Shown here in pieces: positions 1 to 23,662 of a stretch of 64,000 bases of DNA. Position numbers and translations under genes: made by a program. The stretch comes from Nomia melanderi (Eukaryota > Arthropoda > Insecta > Hymenoptera > Halictidae), in the NCBI RefSeq assembly GCF_051020985.1, contig NC_135006.1, positions 18,634,440 to 18,698,439 on the forward strand. Reading direction: 5' to 3'. Each line of letters begins with the position of its first letter. The first letter of the stretch is position 1. Below the pieces are notes generated by a model, which had not been told where the DNA came from, searched no databases, and saw only the letters and a program-made list of their open reading frames with translations.

Positions 1-2018
1 TTATCGCGTAGCCTCCTAGGTCAGGGCTAAGTAGCAATGGTCGTATTGTTACGGAGCCACGCTGGCACTCGTAAAATTGCATTTATCGCTCGGCGATAAC
101 TGTCAACGGTGGATCACAAGTACGTATGTGGGTCGCACGAATACCGCGCACAATGCAACACGCGTCTCGAAACAACATTTCGGTTTTTGTCCTTTGATCT
201 TTTACGGAAAGCGAGACGAACTCGTAATGCTGTTACCGTGGAACGGTGTCACGAGTGGAACGACCTGGATCACGGTGCAAGCAATGTTCGTTTTTCGTTT
301 CAAACTATTCGAGCACCCGAACAATATATCGCGCATCGATCGAATTCAACAAATGACTTTATACTCGTTGAAATTCAGCCAGATCCTTTAATCGACTAAA
401 ACAATTTCCATGTCACCGGACATCCCTACAATCGAGCTTCATAAGAACGAATTCCCGCGGGGGAGCTACGAATAGAGTATCTAGAGGGTGATTCAAGAAC
501 GGCCTACCGAGGAAGGGAAAGAATCGGTCGGAAGAGAAAGCTAGAGAAGAAATTGCGAAGCATTTGATTCGTCGGTAGAGCAAGTACGCCACAGGCCCGC
601 TGCAGTGGACCACGGTATCGAGTCTTTCTCGTGCTGAATTTCCTTTAATGAAAGCGATACTGGCGAATCCGTGCCGATCTCTCTCCCTCTCCGACACCCC
701 TCCCTCTTCATGAAAGCATCGACCACCTCAAGTTAACAGTGGAGCTTCTGATCGCCCAGCTCCGGCAATTAATGGCCCGAGGTCCTCGACGGACCCGAAC
801 AACAAGAGGAAATAAGAACGCAATGGAAGCTTTTATTGGCCATCGGTGGCTGGCTGATGCTGAATACCCTGCGTGTTCCCACTCCTTCTCCCGAAAACGA
901 TTCCCATTGTTTTTAAAGCTCCACGGCGACGACAATCGCGTCGTCTTGCGAGGGTAAGCTATTTTACAGTTTGCAAGTTGACACGACTGTCTTGTGCAGC
1001 AGCAGCAGACTGTACATTTTGTTGGAACGTAGTTGAAGGAAGGAAATTGTCACAGCAATCGCTACCACAAATCCTACAGTTTTCGGTTTCATTTGTATTA
1101 TTTAAAGTGAATTCGATAGCGCGGAAGACATGGAAGAACATTTTCCAACGGAGACCTTTGTTTCCGGGATAATCGGGTCTGAGAGTTTGCTGAACGCGCA
1201 CCCATCGCGGTAGAAAAGTAGAAAGAGCCAGTCGTGGTCGGACACTAGCGTTTACGCAAGTATCTACTTGTACAGATTTCTATTCAGCTATTGAACCGCA
1301 TTCGACGATTCTCGATAGTTTCGGTTGTGCGGTTCTCTCGAAACCAGGCACAGGACACGGTGTAACGATGACAATTCCTTGTCGGCGATCCTCTCTATCT
1401 TGATTATCTTCGACACCGTATTTCCTCCGTCGAACACGGACGCGTTCATATCTGATCCGACGACACGTGACAGTATTTAATGAGCAACCGAACGTGGCAC
1501 GCATCGTCGAGCATCGTCGAGCATCGTCGAGCATCGTCGAGCATCGTCGCCGGCTCTACACACGATCCAATGTATCGTAGCAGACAGTCGTTATCATTAT
1601 TATTTTTAAGTCCGCCTGAGCGAGACGTGCTCTGTTCGTCGAACGGTATCGAGCCACACGGATTATTCTTCTGCTTCTTCCCTATCGATTCCCTCTTTCA
1701 ACTACAGTTCCCAGCGCTGTGCCACATAAGCTATGCAGCTTACGGCCCTTACCCTATTTTATCCTCGCCTTGACCGTAGCGGTGACACTGAATCGCTTAA
1801 TCCAACATTTATTTCACTTATTCGTTACTTTTCATTCAAGTTTTCTCGAATCAAGCTACTGCGGGAATAATACGACCTTTATCGCTTTCACCATATTAGA
1901 GAATATTCTTGTACGTTTGATCGCCGCAAAGACTTGACGTCGAGTCGAAAGAAAACTAGACGATAATTGCAAATTGCTCGATACGCTAGCTAACCCGACG
2001 CGTTTCTGTTGGTTTCAG
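1..2018. other. Upstream region / 5' intron of dystroglycan, no coding exon seen
   Basis: No open frame here resembles a protein I recognise. The first coding exon of the downstream gene is preceded by a good acceptor (pyrimidine-rich tract then TTTCAG ending at 2018), so at least the 3' part of this stretch is probably an intron in the 5' UTR, and the promoter may lie outside the window. A short tandem repeat sits at 1501-1550. Confidence 0.6.
1501..1550. repeat. 10-bp tandem repeat (GCATCGTCGA)x5
   Basis: Five consecutive 10-bp units GCATCGTCGA; only the last base of the last unit differs. Non-coding position upstream of dystroglycan. Confidence 0.95.
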
Positions 2019-2068
2019 GCTCGTCAGCATGATATGATAGCAGAGCTCGAGATAGTCGCCTCAGAAAG

Positions 2069-13069
<11,001 letters not shown>

Positions 13070-15415
13070 CAAAATACGGTTCACTCCCCCACGCGCAAGT
13101 ACATGCTGGCGATGCTCGGAGACTCCCCAATACACACCCAAAACCAAAACAATTATCAGAAGAAACCTCAGGCTGCTGCCGCCGATGACGTAGACGGCTG
13201 TGGATCTCTGAACGTATACAGCAATTTGTAAAGCTTTTTCGTTCGTCCGTTCAACAGAATCGGTAAACCCTCGGATATAGAGGATATTCGTTCATCGCAA
13301 ACAATTCGTCGATATAAATTAGGAATACGCGCGCATACGTTTTATTTACGTTTTATTTACCTTTTACTTACGTTTTATTTACGTTTTATCGTGTACAATG
13401 TATTTACTTCAACACACACATATACACACGCACACGCACACATACGAACGCATACAGACACGCTCACGTATACCTTAAACATAGCAAGACACACTCGACT
13501 GTCGTTCGTTCGCGGTAATTGTATTTCGCGGAGACTCGAACTATGAGGTCCGCGATACATTTTTTTTTCTCTTTTCTTTCTCTCTCTCCTCTTTTCCTCT
13601 CTTTTTCCCTTTTTCCTCTGTTTTCTCTCCTTTTTTTCTTTTTTTTATACACGCACATCTACATACATACATACATATATATATACTATTTTTTCGTTTT
13701 GGAAACCGATGTACTTTTACTGACCGTCGATATTTCACGGGGGAAACTTTTTGCTAGGGAGTTATGGGATACAAATCACGCGTTGCCTTTTCGTAACGAA
13801 TTCAAACTCATAGAAGAGAGAAACACAATGGACACACTTCGCTCCGACTCCGAGACTTAAGGCGGATTTAGATTTTAGGTTTTACCGGGTATAATAGTGA
13901 ACCACATCGACACGATGAGGTAATGTTTCGCTTCGTAATAGAGACAGCAACGATACTCGTTAAATATTTCAGTAATCAGTGCCATTTTTGTAAGCAATAA
14001 GGCGGAGAGGGGCCGAAACGGTCTCCAATCATCAAAGGACTTAACGACTTAACGACTTCACGAAACTTAATTTTATCGTACAACGTATCTACAACGTGTA
14101 ACACTGCCAGATTAAAGAAGGAAAACAAGGAAAAACAAATCGAAAAGAACGAAAGAGAATCGATTGTTCGTCGGGTGAAAAAGATGGTTATTCGCCAATC
14201 GCGTTACCCATTTTTCTATCTCGTTGTATCGCGAGGGAAAATCGAAGTTCAAACAATGAAATTCGATTGAAAAGCTGAGGCATCCGACAATCGGTTTTTT
14301 TTCCGTTTTAAAGAATTTAATATTAGTAGGAACCTTGAGAATTCAAGAGAAAAGAAAACGCAAAGAAAAGCGAGACAAAAAAAAAGGAGAGAAATTTTAT
14401 TCGACTGTATCTGTTCGCGCAATACCATTTGCAGTGTGACAGCAAACAGAAAATGCTTCCATTGGCACTGTAGGCCGCGCAAAACGAAAATGGGGAAATA
14501 ACTATCCATTATAAATATGTATATTAACTAATTGTCGTTAGATAAACAGTCTGCAGTCACTTAGGTCAATATTCGTAAAAGCTGTCCAACTCGCAGCATT
14601 TACTCATTTCCGTTCTGTTCTGTTTCTTTTCGCTGAACACTTGTACAGAAAGGGGGAATGTAAGAACAAACAAAGGGAAATGAAAAAGAAGAAGAATTAC
14701 AAGTTTTCTTTTCATTTTCGTTTCTTTTACTTTCTGTATACATTATCTTATTTCTTGCTACGCTTCTCTTCCAACAAGTAAATGGTGTACTTATATTCGC
14801 CTGCCGCGTGTTTTCAAGAGCCCCTTGATTCTTATCATGCAGTTCCGAACAGTTTAGTTACTTCATTAATTTAGCCACTTTTGCGCATAGTTACCAAGCC
14901 AAAAGATACTTGTTTCACAAAAAACAGAGGAGGTGAATGGTCAAGAAGGCATGAAACTGAGAATACGTGGATGATGAGAATACGACGATGACGTTACACG
15001 AGTCCCGTCATTTTTAATTGATAAGTTGTGTACGCGAGAGTGTGACCCGTTAAGATATTTTTGCGCAAACTGTAAAACACACAGGAACAGTTTTATAAAG
15101 TCGTTTCTTGTACAATCTCTTCGGAACAAAGCAATCTCTCTGTTCGTAAGCTACTTTCAGGTAACAATGTGTGTTTCCTGAGCTCGATGCGGCCACGCAA
15201 AATCATTTTATCGACGTCTCGATGGTTTACTGATATTTTTTTATTAAAAATCCGAAAGAAACACGTGTCGGCGAGGACGAATGAAAATTACTGGTGACAG
15301 AGGGTGAATAAAAGTTCCGGAGGTAGAGGAATCAAATGCAACGTGAGATACTTTTCACCCGTATTTTCGAGATTTCGTTCGAATCTACAAATTTAGGGTT
15401 GCTCCTATTAATAAA
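13070..15415 (+). other. Probable Dg 3' UTR
   Basis: Non-coding, with CA-rich (about 13411-13445) and CT-rich (about 13560-13650) tracts. The first canonical AATAAA signals I find after the stop are at 15307-15312 and 15410-15415, which would give a UTR of about 2.3 kb; an ATTAAA at about 14112 is an earlier option. Confidence 0.45.
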
Positions 15416-15445
15416 TTCGTGTGAATGATGATACGCCGATGTCAG

Positions 15446-15511
15446 TGTTGTTGTTGTTGTTGTTGCTACTGCTGCTGCTGATGATGATGATGATGATGAT
15501 GGTAGTGGTGG

Positions 15512-15586
<75 letters not shown>

Positions 15587-15706
15587 CGACGATAATGACG
15601 ATGATGACGATGATGACGACGATAATGACGATGATGACGATGATGACGATGATGACGATGATGACGATGATGACGACGATAATGACGATGATGACGATCA
15701 ATTGTG
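15446..15706. repeat. Compound trinucleotide microsatellite (GTT/GCT/ATG/ACG)
   Basis: GTT, then GCT, then a long (ATG)n passing into ATGACG/ACGATA mixtures. It creates false open frames of Met or Ile. Confidence 0.95.
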
Positions 15707-18700
15707 TATGTAGAATGATAAACAGATGTTTCGTATGCAAGCTAAATTACGATATAATATATATATATATATATATTACTATTAATTCACGTCTTTGTAA
15801 TGTAGAAGATTTAAGTATATTTACGCGACTACTTGGAATCTTTTTTTTATCGCGACTTGTTTATCGCAGGAGATACACAAAGGGGTGCGATGACTCGATC
15901 GTGCGAAACAAAAGCGTTACGTTCATCTGTGCCTGATACAGGGTGGCGCGAGACTTAAGGCGTCTAATCATTGAAACTTTTCAAATTATTCTTCCTACGA
16001 TGCTGAATCGATAACCTGAAACGATCACTTCAGTCCCCTACTTTTAACATTTAACATTCCTTTGGATTTCTGGTAAAATTTCCAAAATAGCGAAACAAAG
16101 TTTTCCCGAGGGAAATGTTTATTAATGTCAATTAGCGCCACAGCTTGCGCGCCACTCTGCGCATTCGACGAGTATCGAGAAAGCTTGGAATATTTTCTAT
16201 TTTTGTATAGCATTTTTAGCGCATCTTTTCTTCAGAAGGAAATCGAAACGTCGTCTCTCGAGTGTCGGGGGTGAATCGTCCCTGTTCGAGCCGCACTACA
16301 GACCGTACTTCTTTTCACTCGACTGGCTCGGGCCACGTGACCGAATGCCCCCAAGCTCCCGAACGAAAGAAAACCGTTGCCGAGACAAAAGGGAGAAAAG
16401 ATACGAATTACGGTTGTTTCCCCTGCATCGGTGGCTTGCGCGCCTGCGATAAGCAAGGATACACCTCATATCATGCTTCTAATCATATCATCGCTCTTTG
16501 AAAAGCGTTACTCTCGAACGCTGCGATTCAGTTAAATACTGCGACGAGACGGAGAAAAAAGAAAACAGAAAGTGAAAAGAAGGGAAAAAGATAACAACAA
16601 ACCGGAAACGACAATTCTGTATTATATAACGTGTACGATATCTACTATGACTAAGAACCGTGTGTAGACGCGAGGAAGATAAGGCGGAGGAGAGATTCGA
16701 AACTCGAGAGTGGTGAAGGAAAGGGAAGTAAGCGCGAAGTTTCTTTGAAAAGCTCAGAAAGTTTCTGTTTTCGCTGTTCGCTCTGTGTAGCCATTCGAAA
16801 CTATTTTGTACAAAGGAGACTTGGAAGAGAACGTTTATGAAATGGGGAGGAGGATGAAAAAATCAACGGAGACGAGGTCGAGAGGTCAACGACGAACAAG
16901 CAAAGAATTTTGACGATCGTAGGCAGAGAAAGATACGCGTTAATATCCCGTCGTATGTACGAATCTCTTGTATACAATTCAGAACGCATAAACTGACTGG
17001 GGTTTTCAAATTATTTTTGTCCGCTGTGGCGCTCCTACGAGAGAACGCGTTCGCCGGTGCCTCGATCGCGAACGTTCGATTCGTCAACGCCGTTGCCTGA
17101 CGCGCTCCGTCCATCGGCGTCGGCGACGCACGGGAGGAATACTGAATTCAAACACACGTATACAGATATCTCTTGGAAATTACTACATATTAAACATGTG
17201 TAAGGTTAAGAAGTTAATAATAAAGCCATTTTAGAATAAAAACATCCGTTACTGTCGCGCCAAGTGTTCTCTTGGTTCGAGTCCTTACCAGAGTTGAATA
17301 AAATACGATTCGATTACGCATCGCTGACAATCGTTCGGACCTGATAGTTGAGTTGAATTCACTGTCAACGTTTTCAATAATCTCTCCAAGCTGTCGCATC
17401 GAAGTTGAGCCGATTCCGCCGGGTCCTAATTCATAGTTGCTCTAATTATCAAGTATAATAATAATTATCCATAGATTAAACTATCACGTAGGAATTACCG
17501 GTAGTAACTCGCGATCGAATAAACGTTGCATTTTAATCGTTAGCCTACTACAATCGGTATGTAACCGGATTACGTTTTGTCCAACTCAGCCTCGGGCGAG
17601 CTGCGATTTCCTTTGAAGCTGACCTCGACTTTTACCTTGCACCAATTCGGTACGGACCTTGACGTTTTCTCTCAGGCATGCTCCGTCGATCATGATCGGA
17701 GACCTGTTTCGTTATCGCGCATGTGCTTCCCGCGAATCTCGATTAATAATTGTTCCGAATGTTTTGATATTTCCAAAGGAAATCTCAAATCTTTTGGTTA
17801 GGTCTAGGAGCTGGACAATTTCATTTCCCCGTGCAAGTATAAATCCTCGGATTAAAACTTCGGATCCTGTAGATGTTCGGCGTGGAAACTTTGAAATTCA
17901 ATCTCTGAGAGCCAGAGTCTCTCGGTTCCTCGGAATATTTTGAACCCAAGCTTCACGTAAGTATTTTCCGACTCGCGACATTCAAACTTTCGTTCCGCAT
18001 TGGAATTTACAGGCAAAGCGCACTAGTAATGTCAGGTAAAAGACGATCTATTTTCATATTACTTCCGAGACAAGGTGCACGTGCACGTTTATGTGCTTGC
18101 TGCCTCTCGTTTACGTAAACAATTGACAATGACTTAACGAGGATTAATTAGATCGGACCTGGCGAAGAGTTCTTGTCATGTATCGCGCTACAGCCTTCGT
18201 TCCAACAACGACGCCAGGCCATCGTGTGTTTTTTCAAACAATTATTGCGCTCGTCGAACGCGAACGTCTCCGCTGCATTTTTCCGTTCTCTTCGCGATCC
18301 ATGAAACCTCAAACCACCTGTCCACCTGAATATTTACGAGCATCGACGAAAGGTTCGTTTGGAACATCATAAAAATGTGACAGTGACGTGCGCGGTTGCG
18401 TCACGAGTGACAATAAACCCACAAATCGTAGGCGGGGACGGTTTTCAGTGAAATTTTCCGGAGATCCGTTACAAGATTACAAGATAAAAATAATTTTGTT
18501 TCGTTCTTGAGGTCGATACGAGATGAGAATAATTCGTTCGTGATCTTAAAGACGATACAAGATATATAAATAACTCTTCCACTTTCTTAAACCTGATAAC
18601 TAAACGAATCAAACGATATTATTGTTAAATTAGCAACAGAAACGGATGTCTCGACATCATCGGTGTTGCGTCAAGTAAAAGCAACGTCCATGAGTTTTGC

Positions 18701-19120
18701 GTTGCAGCTAGACGAAATGATCTATAAACGCTTTCCTTCTTGAAAATCGGCAGGTAAAGTCATCCGAGACGAGGAAATTATGGAATTACGTAAGAAATCG
18801 TCGCCAGAAATGATGCGAATAACGATGATCGCGTATCTGATTAGCATTTTTAACGCTCGTCGCTCGTTCCGAGGAGTAGAATGCGCAGCAGCGGATTTAA
18901 AGGACCATCCGTGACCGCGGGAAGCGTGCTAACACGAATCCTAATTAACATGAATCATTTGCGCGACCGATCATGGAGTAAATATGAAATTCATGCGTGA
19001 CAGCAAGGTACAAGTGACGCGAACACCGATGAAAATGGCGGTTACGTAATACGTTACCTAAGCTGGTTATGCGAAAAGTAACGTCTTATGTTTTCAATGT
19101 TCAAATTACAAAGCGAACTG

Positions 19121-19180
19121 AACTATATTGAACTATATTGAACTATATTGAACTATATTGAACTATATTGAATTATATTG
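19121..19180. repeat. 10-bp tandem repeat (AACTATATTG)x6
   Basis: Six units, the last with one change (AATTATATTG). Confidence 0.95.
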
Positions 19181-20358
19181 CGAGTACCGAATGCGGCGTT
19201 CCAATAATCGTGTGCAACGACGAATACCGAAAACCATCCGCAGGATCCGTATTCTCACATCGTCGCGACGTCCTCGTTCTTGCATCTTCGACCACAGGTA
19301 TCTCCTATAATCGCAATAAACGGCAATAATAGTGTGTACAATTTTTCATTTATCGACAATAACTGGTATTGTAATACTTTTATTTCAACACGGCATCCTT
19401 TTATACCAAGACGGACAGGTCAATGTATTGTAATAGTCTTGTAAAATTATAGATAATAATATGAAACGTTCAATCTCGTTCCCGAATAAATCATCATTTT
19501 TCTCGATCTTATCGATAAATACGTTACAACGAACAAGCGAACAGAAAGGTTTGAAAAATACAATTTTCAATCGTCGACGATTGTTAGCAGAACCACTTCG
19601 GGTGTATCAACTTGTAAATTTGCGCGTAGCATCACAAGTGAAAGTGTCATAATCACGAAGAGAATACAAGTTAGCGAAACCTTGGTACCATTCATTTTCA
19701 TGCATTTCCTCCAACCTTCGTTACAAATTACGACAACCGTGCTTGAGCAACGATCACGCGCGACCCGATTGTCGAAAAGAGGATACACTGACATCTCCTG
19801 CTAATGTTTCAAACATTAAGAAAACCCGTTCCTCTGATCTCAACGATCCGCCATTGCTGTCGGGAAATAGTGTCTCTCCCATAGACGGAAAATTGAAGGG
19901 TCAACCTTGGGTGTTTCTTCCTTTGCGGTTGATTCCATGCGATCGCGGACTACACCTGCGACAATACGTAACCATTTCTGATTGCAATCGCGAAAACAGG
20001 AAAGGGCAGTGTCGCGAGTAAAATGAGAAGGGGGAATGATAGTAGCGTGCGTACAATGGATGTTTCACGACGGAATTTGCTGGAAATTCATTAATTTTTA
20101 TTGGGCGCATCGAAGTGCGACCGGTTCGTTTATTGGTATAACGAAGACGGGACAGCGATGCGAACAACGGCCACGTTCCATGACATAACACTGACGTGAC
20201 AATGTTATCCGAGCTTGATGAAATTAAAGTGGCACGAGCTATGGAGTCGTACAGTTCTACGCGATCGCTTCTCCCCCCACCCTCGCCCATTTTTCTCTCT
20301 TTCGTTCGTGTACATATACAGGGTGTAATGTAACTGGTGGTACATAGGCTGATTCTGT

Positions 20359-20783
20359 AGATTCGCCGGGTACGCGTGCACTTGACCATGTCTCGTTATT
20401 GGATCTCACTGCAAATCATTGTCTCGATCGAAGTTTACAGTAAACTACAGTAAGCCTTTCGGATCCTGGTCGACTACCCGCAAGCTAAGAGTGCGTAGGG
20501 GCAAGAGGACACGGCGCACGCTCTACTTATTGTAGCGTTTCATACGTTCAAACAGCAGAATTATGCATTCGACGGAATGGACGACATTTCCCACAATGTC
20601 TGTGATGATCGAGTGTACGATTGCTTTAACATCCTGTTTCCTCGCGTATTTCTAACTCTCGAGTGCAGTAAACATTTTCGTGACGTTGGTAGTCTTTATC
20701 AACGTAAACTTCAATCGAGGCGATGATCTACAGTGAGACCCAATAACGAGGCATGGTCAAGTGCACGCGTACCCGGTGAATCT
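20359..20783. repeat. 59-bp inverted-repeat pair with about 307-bp spacer
   Basis: Left arm 20359-20417 and right arm 20725-20783 are reverse complements at 54 of 59 positions, and all five differences are transitions. Both arms contain CGGGTACGCGTGCACTTGACC. Weaker similarity continues a few bases outward. The spacer has no coding potential. Likely a foldback or MITE-type element, or two opposed copies of one repeat. Confidence 0.8.
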
Positions 20784-23140
20784 TCACAGCCGATTTCTCT
20801 CGAAAACAATATTTTCGACTTTTCTTTTCACATATATTTTTCCATAATACAATAGTGTACATACATATACATGTAACAGTTTAATCATCGTACATTCCGC
20901 TGATAGTCACCGTGAGTTTCAAACTACGGCCACATTTAACGACTCGATTCCGTATTTTCGTGGAAATGTGTAATTTCGATTCCATTAAAAGTCCGGCAAT
21001 TCCTGTTGCAGTTGCACTTTGGAAGAAAGGAAATGTGAGAGAAGAATAAATCAACTAATTTAGTAATTTTTCAATGGAAACAATTTATACGGCCCGACTA
21101 AAATCGTGAAAGAATCTACAGTAGAATGCACGTATAAATACCTCGACTTGCGAACTCCATTCGTCCCAGTCGGAAGTTCGTATCTCGAAAAGTTTGAGTT
21201 TCGCAGCCCAGTTTTTCTGTATATTACAACTCTAGTATCCAAAGGTGAAAATGCAGTACGAAAATTGTACAGTAAAATGATAAATCTTCAACTTTAATAA
21301 TATGTCCTATGGTTCGAAGCAATAGTTAAGAATCAATTCCAGCTTCAAGGAAGTCTGTGTCGAGAGCGGTGTTTCGATCGAGAGCTGATTCACAAAGTTC
21401 AAGTAGCTTCCTCGACGATACAGCGTGATTGGTAAGTCTTTTAATTGAACTCTGAGTGTCGAAAAGTCCGACAGCCATTGATTTCTTGTTACACGATGAA
21501 AGCACACCGAAAACAACTGCTCGATCTCGGAAGGGTCTGATTCACGCGTCGACTAATTGCTCTCGCTATCAGATTATGGATTTATAACGCTACCCGGTAT
21601 CATGCGACGAAAGTGTATGCTTGTCAAGCGAAATATATCAATTCAACCACTTACCTACATAAAATGGTAATGACATTTCATTGTATACCATGATGTAACT
21701 CCAACGTCACGATTGCAGCCACGATGCAGCCGAATGGAAAAATGTACAACTCTATTAAATAAATAACTCAACTTGCGACGACGTTAACTCCTGTACCTTG
21801 ACGAACAGATAAATATTGTTACTCTAATATTGATAAACTGTGGATCCGATGGATATATAGTATTACTATTGTAGAAGTCGCATAATGTAATCAAGCACGA
21901 AGCTTGGCAGTATTCGATTAATTATTTGATCCTCTGTTTAATTCAATAGAGAAAATAGATGAATCGCTTCGTGGTCTGTGAATTTCACAATTTACGGTAC
22001 TACAATAATGAACTAGAAACCTTGGTAGTAGAGATGTATCGTTGTTAGTTGTTTGATTCCCCTTCCGATTTCACGAATAGAGAAAACAAACCAATCCACC
22101 GTTCGATCCATCGAAATAAAGCCTGCATCAACGCCTTCCTTCGTTATATTAATATTCCGGTGTTCCATATTAGGCGCCTTTACCCTACACGATACGCGCA
22201 GGTAATTCCAATTCGACTCGAATCGCAGCCAAGTATGTACTTGTAAAAACGATTAACGGAAAGTGGTCGAAATGGAGGAATCGAGTTCAATTAACATAAC
22301 CTCTCCTCTTATCGTTGATTAATCATCAATCGACACCGACGATAGATCGCATCTGCGATAGTGCAACCCGGTTTTCCCGCGTTCTCTTGCGAATCAACGT
22401 AATACGAGTGTGTGCCGAACAACCGAAACGACTTTGAACTTTTAGACAAGCAGTAAAAGTGCTTAGGCCGGGCAACTATTTGCCCCGCTTGTTTAGTTAA
22501 CTGTTCTCGCTTGCAATATCATCGCGATGGAAGAATGGACACGGATTATGGTACCTTATCGTACCGTGAGGATTACTCACCGCTCGCCGTTTACAACGAG
22601 AACAAAAGTTGCTGCTTCACGATCGGTAAAGTTTCAGCGATAAAGAACTATGCGGTAATTACACTATGTTTCGTGGCTCGCCGTTAGCCAGCTGGTATTA
22701 TTCCATCGTTCGCTCTTAAAAACGGACCTACATCGATGTCGAAAGCTTATGTGTTTTATGCCGAACTGTATTCTCCAAGGAAAACGTTGATCGCATAACG
22801 AGAGCTGTGTTGCAGCATCTCCAAAGTGCCTCCGGGAACATTTCTCGAGTACTTCTCGAGTAAGAATTCCGCTCGAAAGTGAACATTAATCGACGATAGA
22901 TGGATCGGATGACAAAGATGGAAAGAGGAGAGCATTACTGATCTTGGATGAAATCCCGTCGAACCGATTCGGCCAGATTATCCAACCGATCTGCGAAACG
23001 AGTCCTTACCAAGTACACTAAATCGTGGCCGCCGATCGCGTCGAAGCACGTGCTAGCGCGCGCATAGTGGGGCACGATCCACAGTGCACGTGTAAACATT
23101 TTGCCGCGCACGCGCACACCTCTCCGCCGAGCGTAGTATG

Positions 23141-23152
23141 GGTCACGTGACC
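23141..23152. promoter_or_regulatory. Perfect 12-bp palindrome with E-box/CLEAR core (GGTCACGTGACC)
   Basis: The site contains the 10-bp CLEAR consensus GTCACGTGAC, bound by MITF/TFE-family bHLH-Zip factors, and the generic CACGTG E-box. It ends 8 bp before a TATA box at the presumed CAH1 promoter. Binding is inferred from sequence only. Confidence 0.55.
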
Positions 23153-23160
23153 GGCGTGCG

Positions 23161-23167
23161 TATAAAA
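23161..23167 (+). promoter_or_regulatory. Candidate TATA box of CAH1
   Basis: TATAAAA in a GC-rich setting about 450 bp upstream of the start codon. A transcription start near 23190 would give a 5' UTR of about 430 nt. No clear initiator motif was identified. Confidence 0.5.
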
Positions 23168-23619
23168 TCCAGTGATCGGCCGGCCGGCATCGCATACGCG
23201 TAAGATCGGTCGAAGGTTAGTGACCTTACGTTCGCTCGTACCTTGAGAAACTGCAAGTGGAAAGTCAGTCGCGGTCGACGCTTCCCTTCGTTCCGGCCGT
23301 TCAGTGCGATCGAATTGTTTGTGCAAACGCGTCCGAACAACGGGTAAAATAGCGCAATAGGTAAAACACCGCAAGTTTCCCCCGGCGCACAGGCGTTTCG
23401 AATTTAAATCGCTCGCCGAGTGGGCTCGATCGGACAAATTCGCGGCGACGAGAGTTCACCACGTCGAATCGAGCCGCGTGTACGCCGCATTAGTCGTCGG
23501 TGTTGTCGGGTTGTTCGATTAAAACGAGGACCGGAAGCAGACAAGACGACAGGGTGCCAGCTTTACTCGGATCTCAACTTTTCGGACCTGAATTTCCGAT
23601 AACGCGATCCTCGCCGATC

Positions 23620-23662
23620 ATGATGGAAGACAAGAACCAGTGGGATTATTCGATCAAAAACG
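23620..23662 (+). CDS. CAH1: CAH1 coding exon 1
   Basis: ATGATGG start, encoding MMEDKNQWDYSIKN plus one base of Gly. The donor GTCAGC is weak, but joining to 33074 restores the family signature NGPSTW exactly. Confidence 0.87.

Larger units (their letters stand above)
15707..23140. other. Intergenic region between Dg and CAH1
   Basis: No convincing exon on either strand. Contains a 10-bp tandem repeat at 19121-19180, an inverted-repeat pair at 20359-20783 and AATAAA-type motifs near 17218-17240. The open frames are short and lack splice-supported continuation. Confidence 0.65.

Noticed and set aside
15421..15936. Poly-Met and poly-Ile frames
   Set aside because: Produced by ATG/ATC trinucleotide microsatellite, no coding context.
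17274..17284. GGTTCGAGTCC, a perfect tRNA B-box consensus
   Set aside because: The flanking bases do not form a T-stem and no A-box or acceptor pairing is present, so not a tRNA gene.
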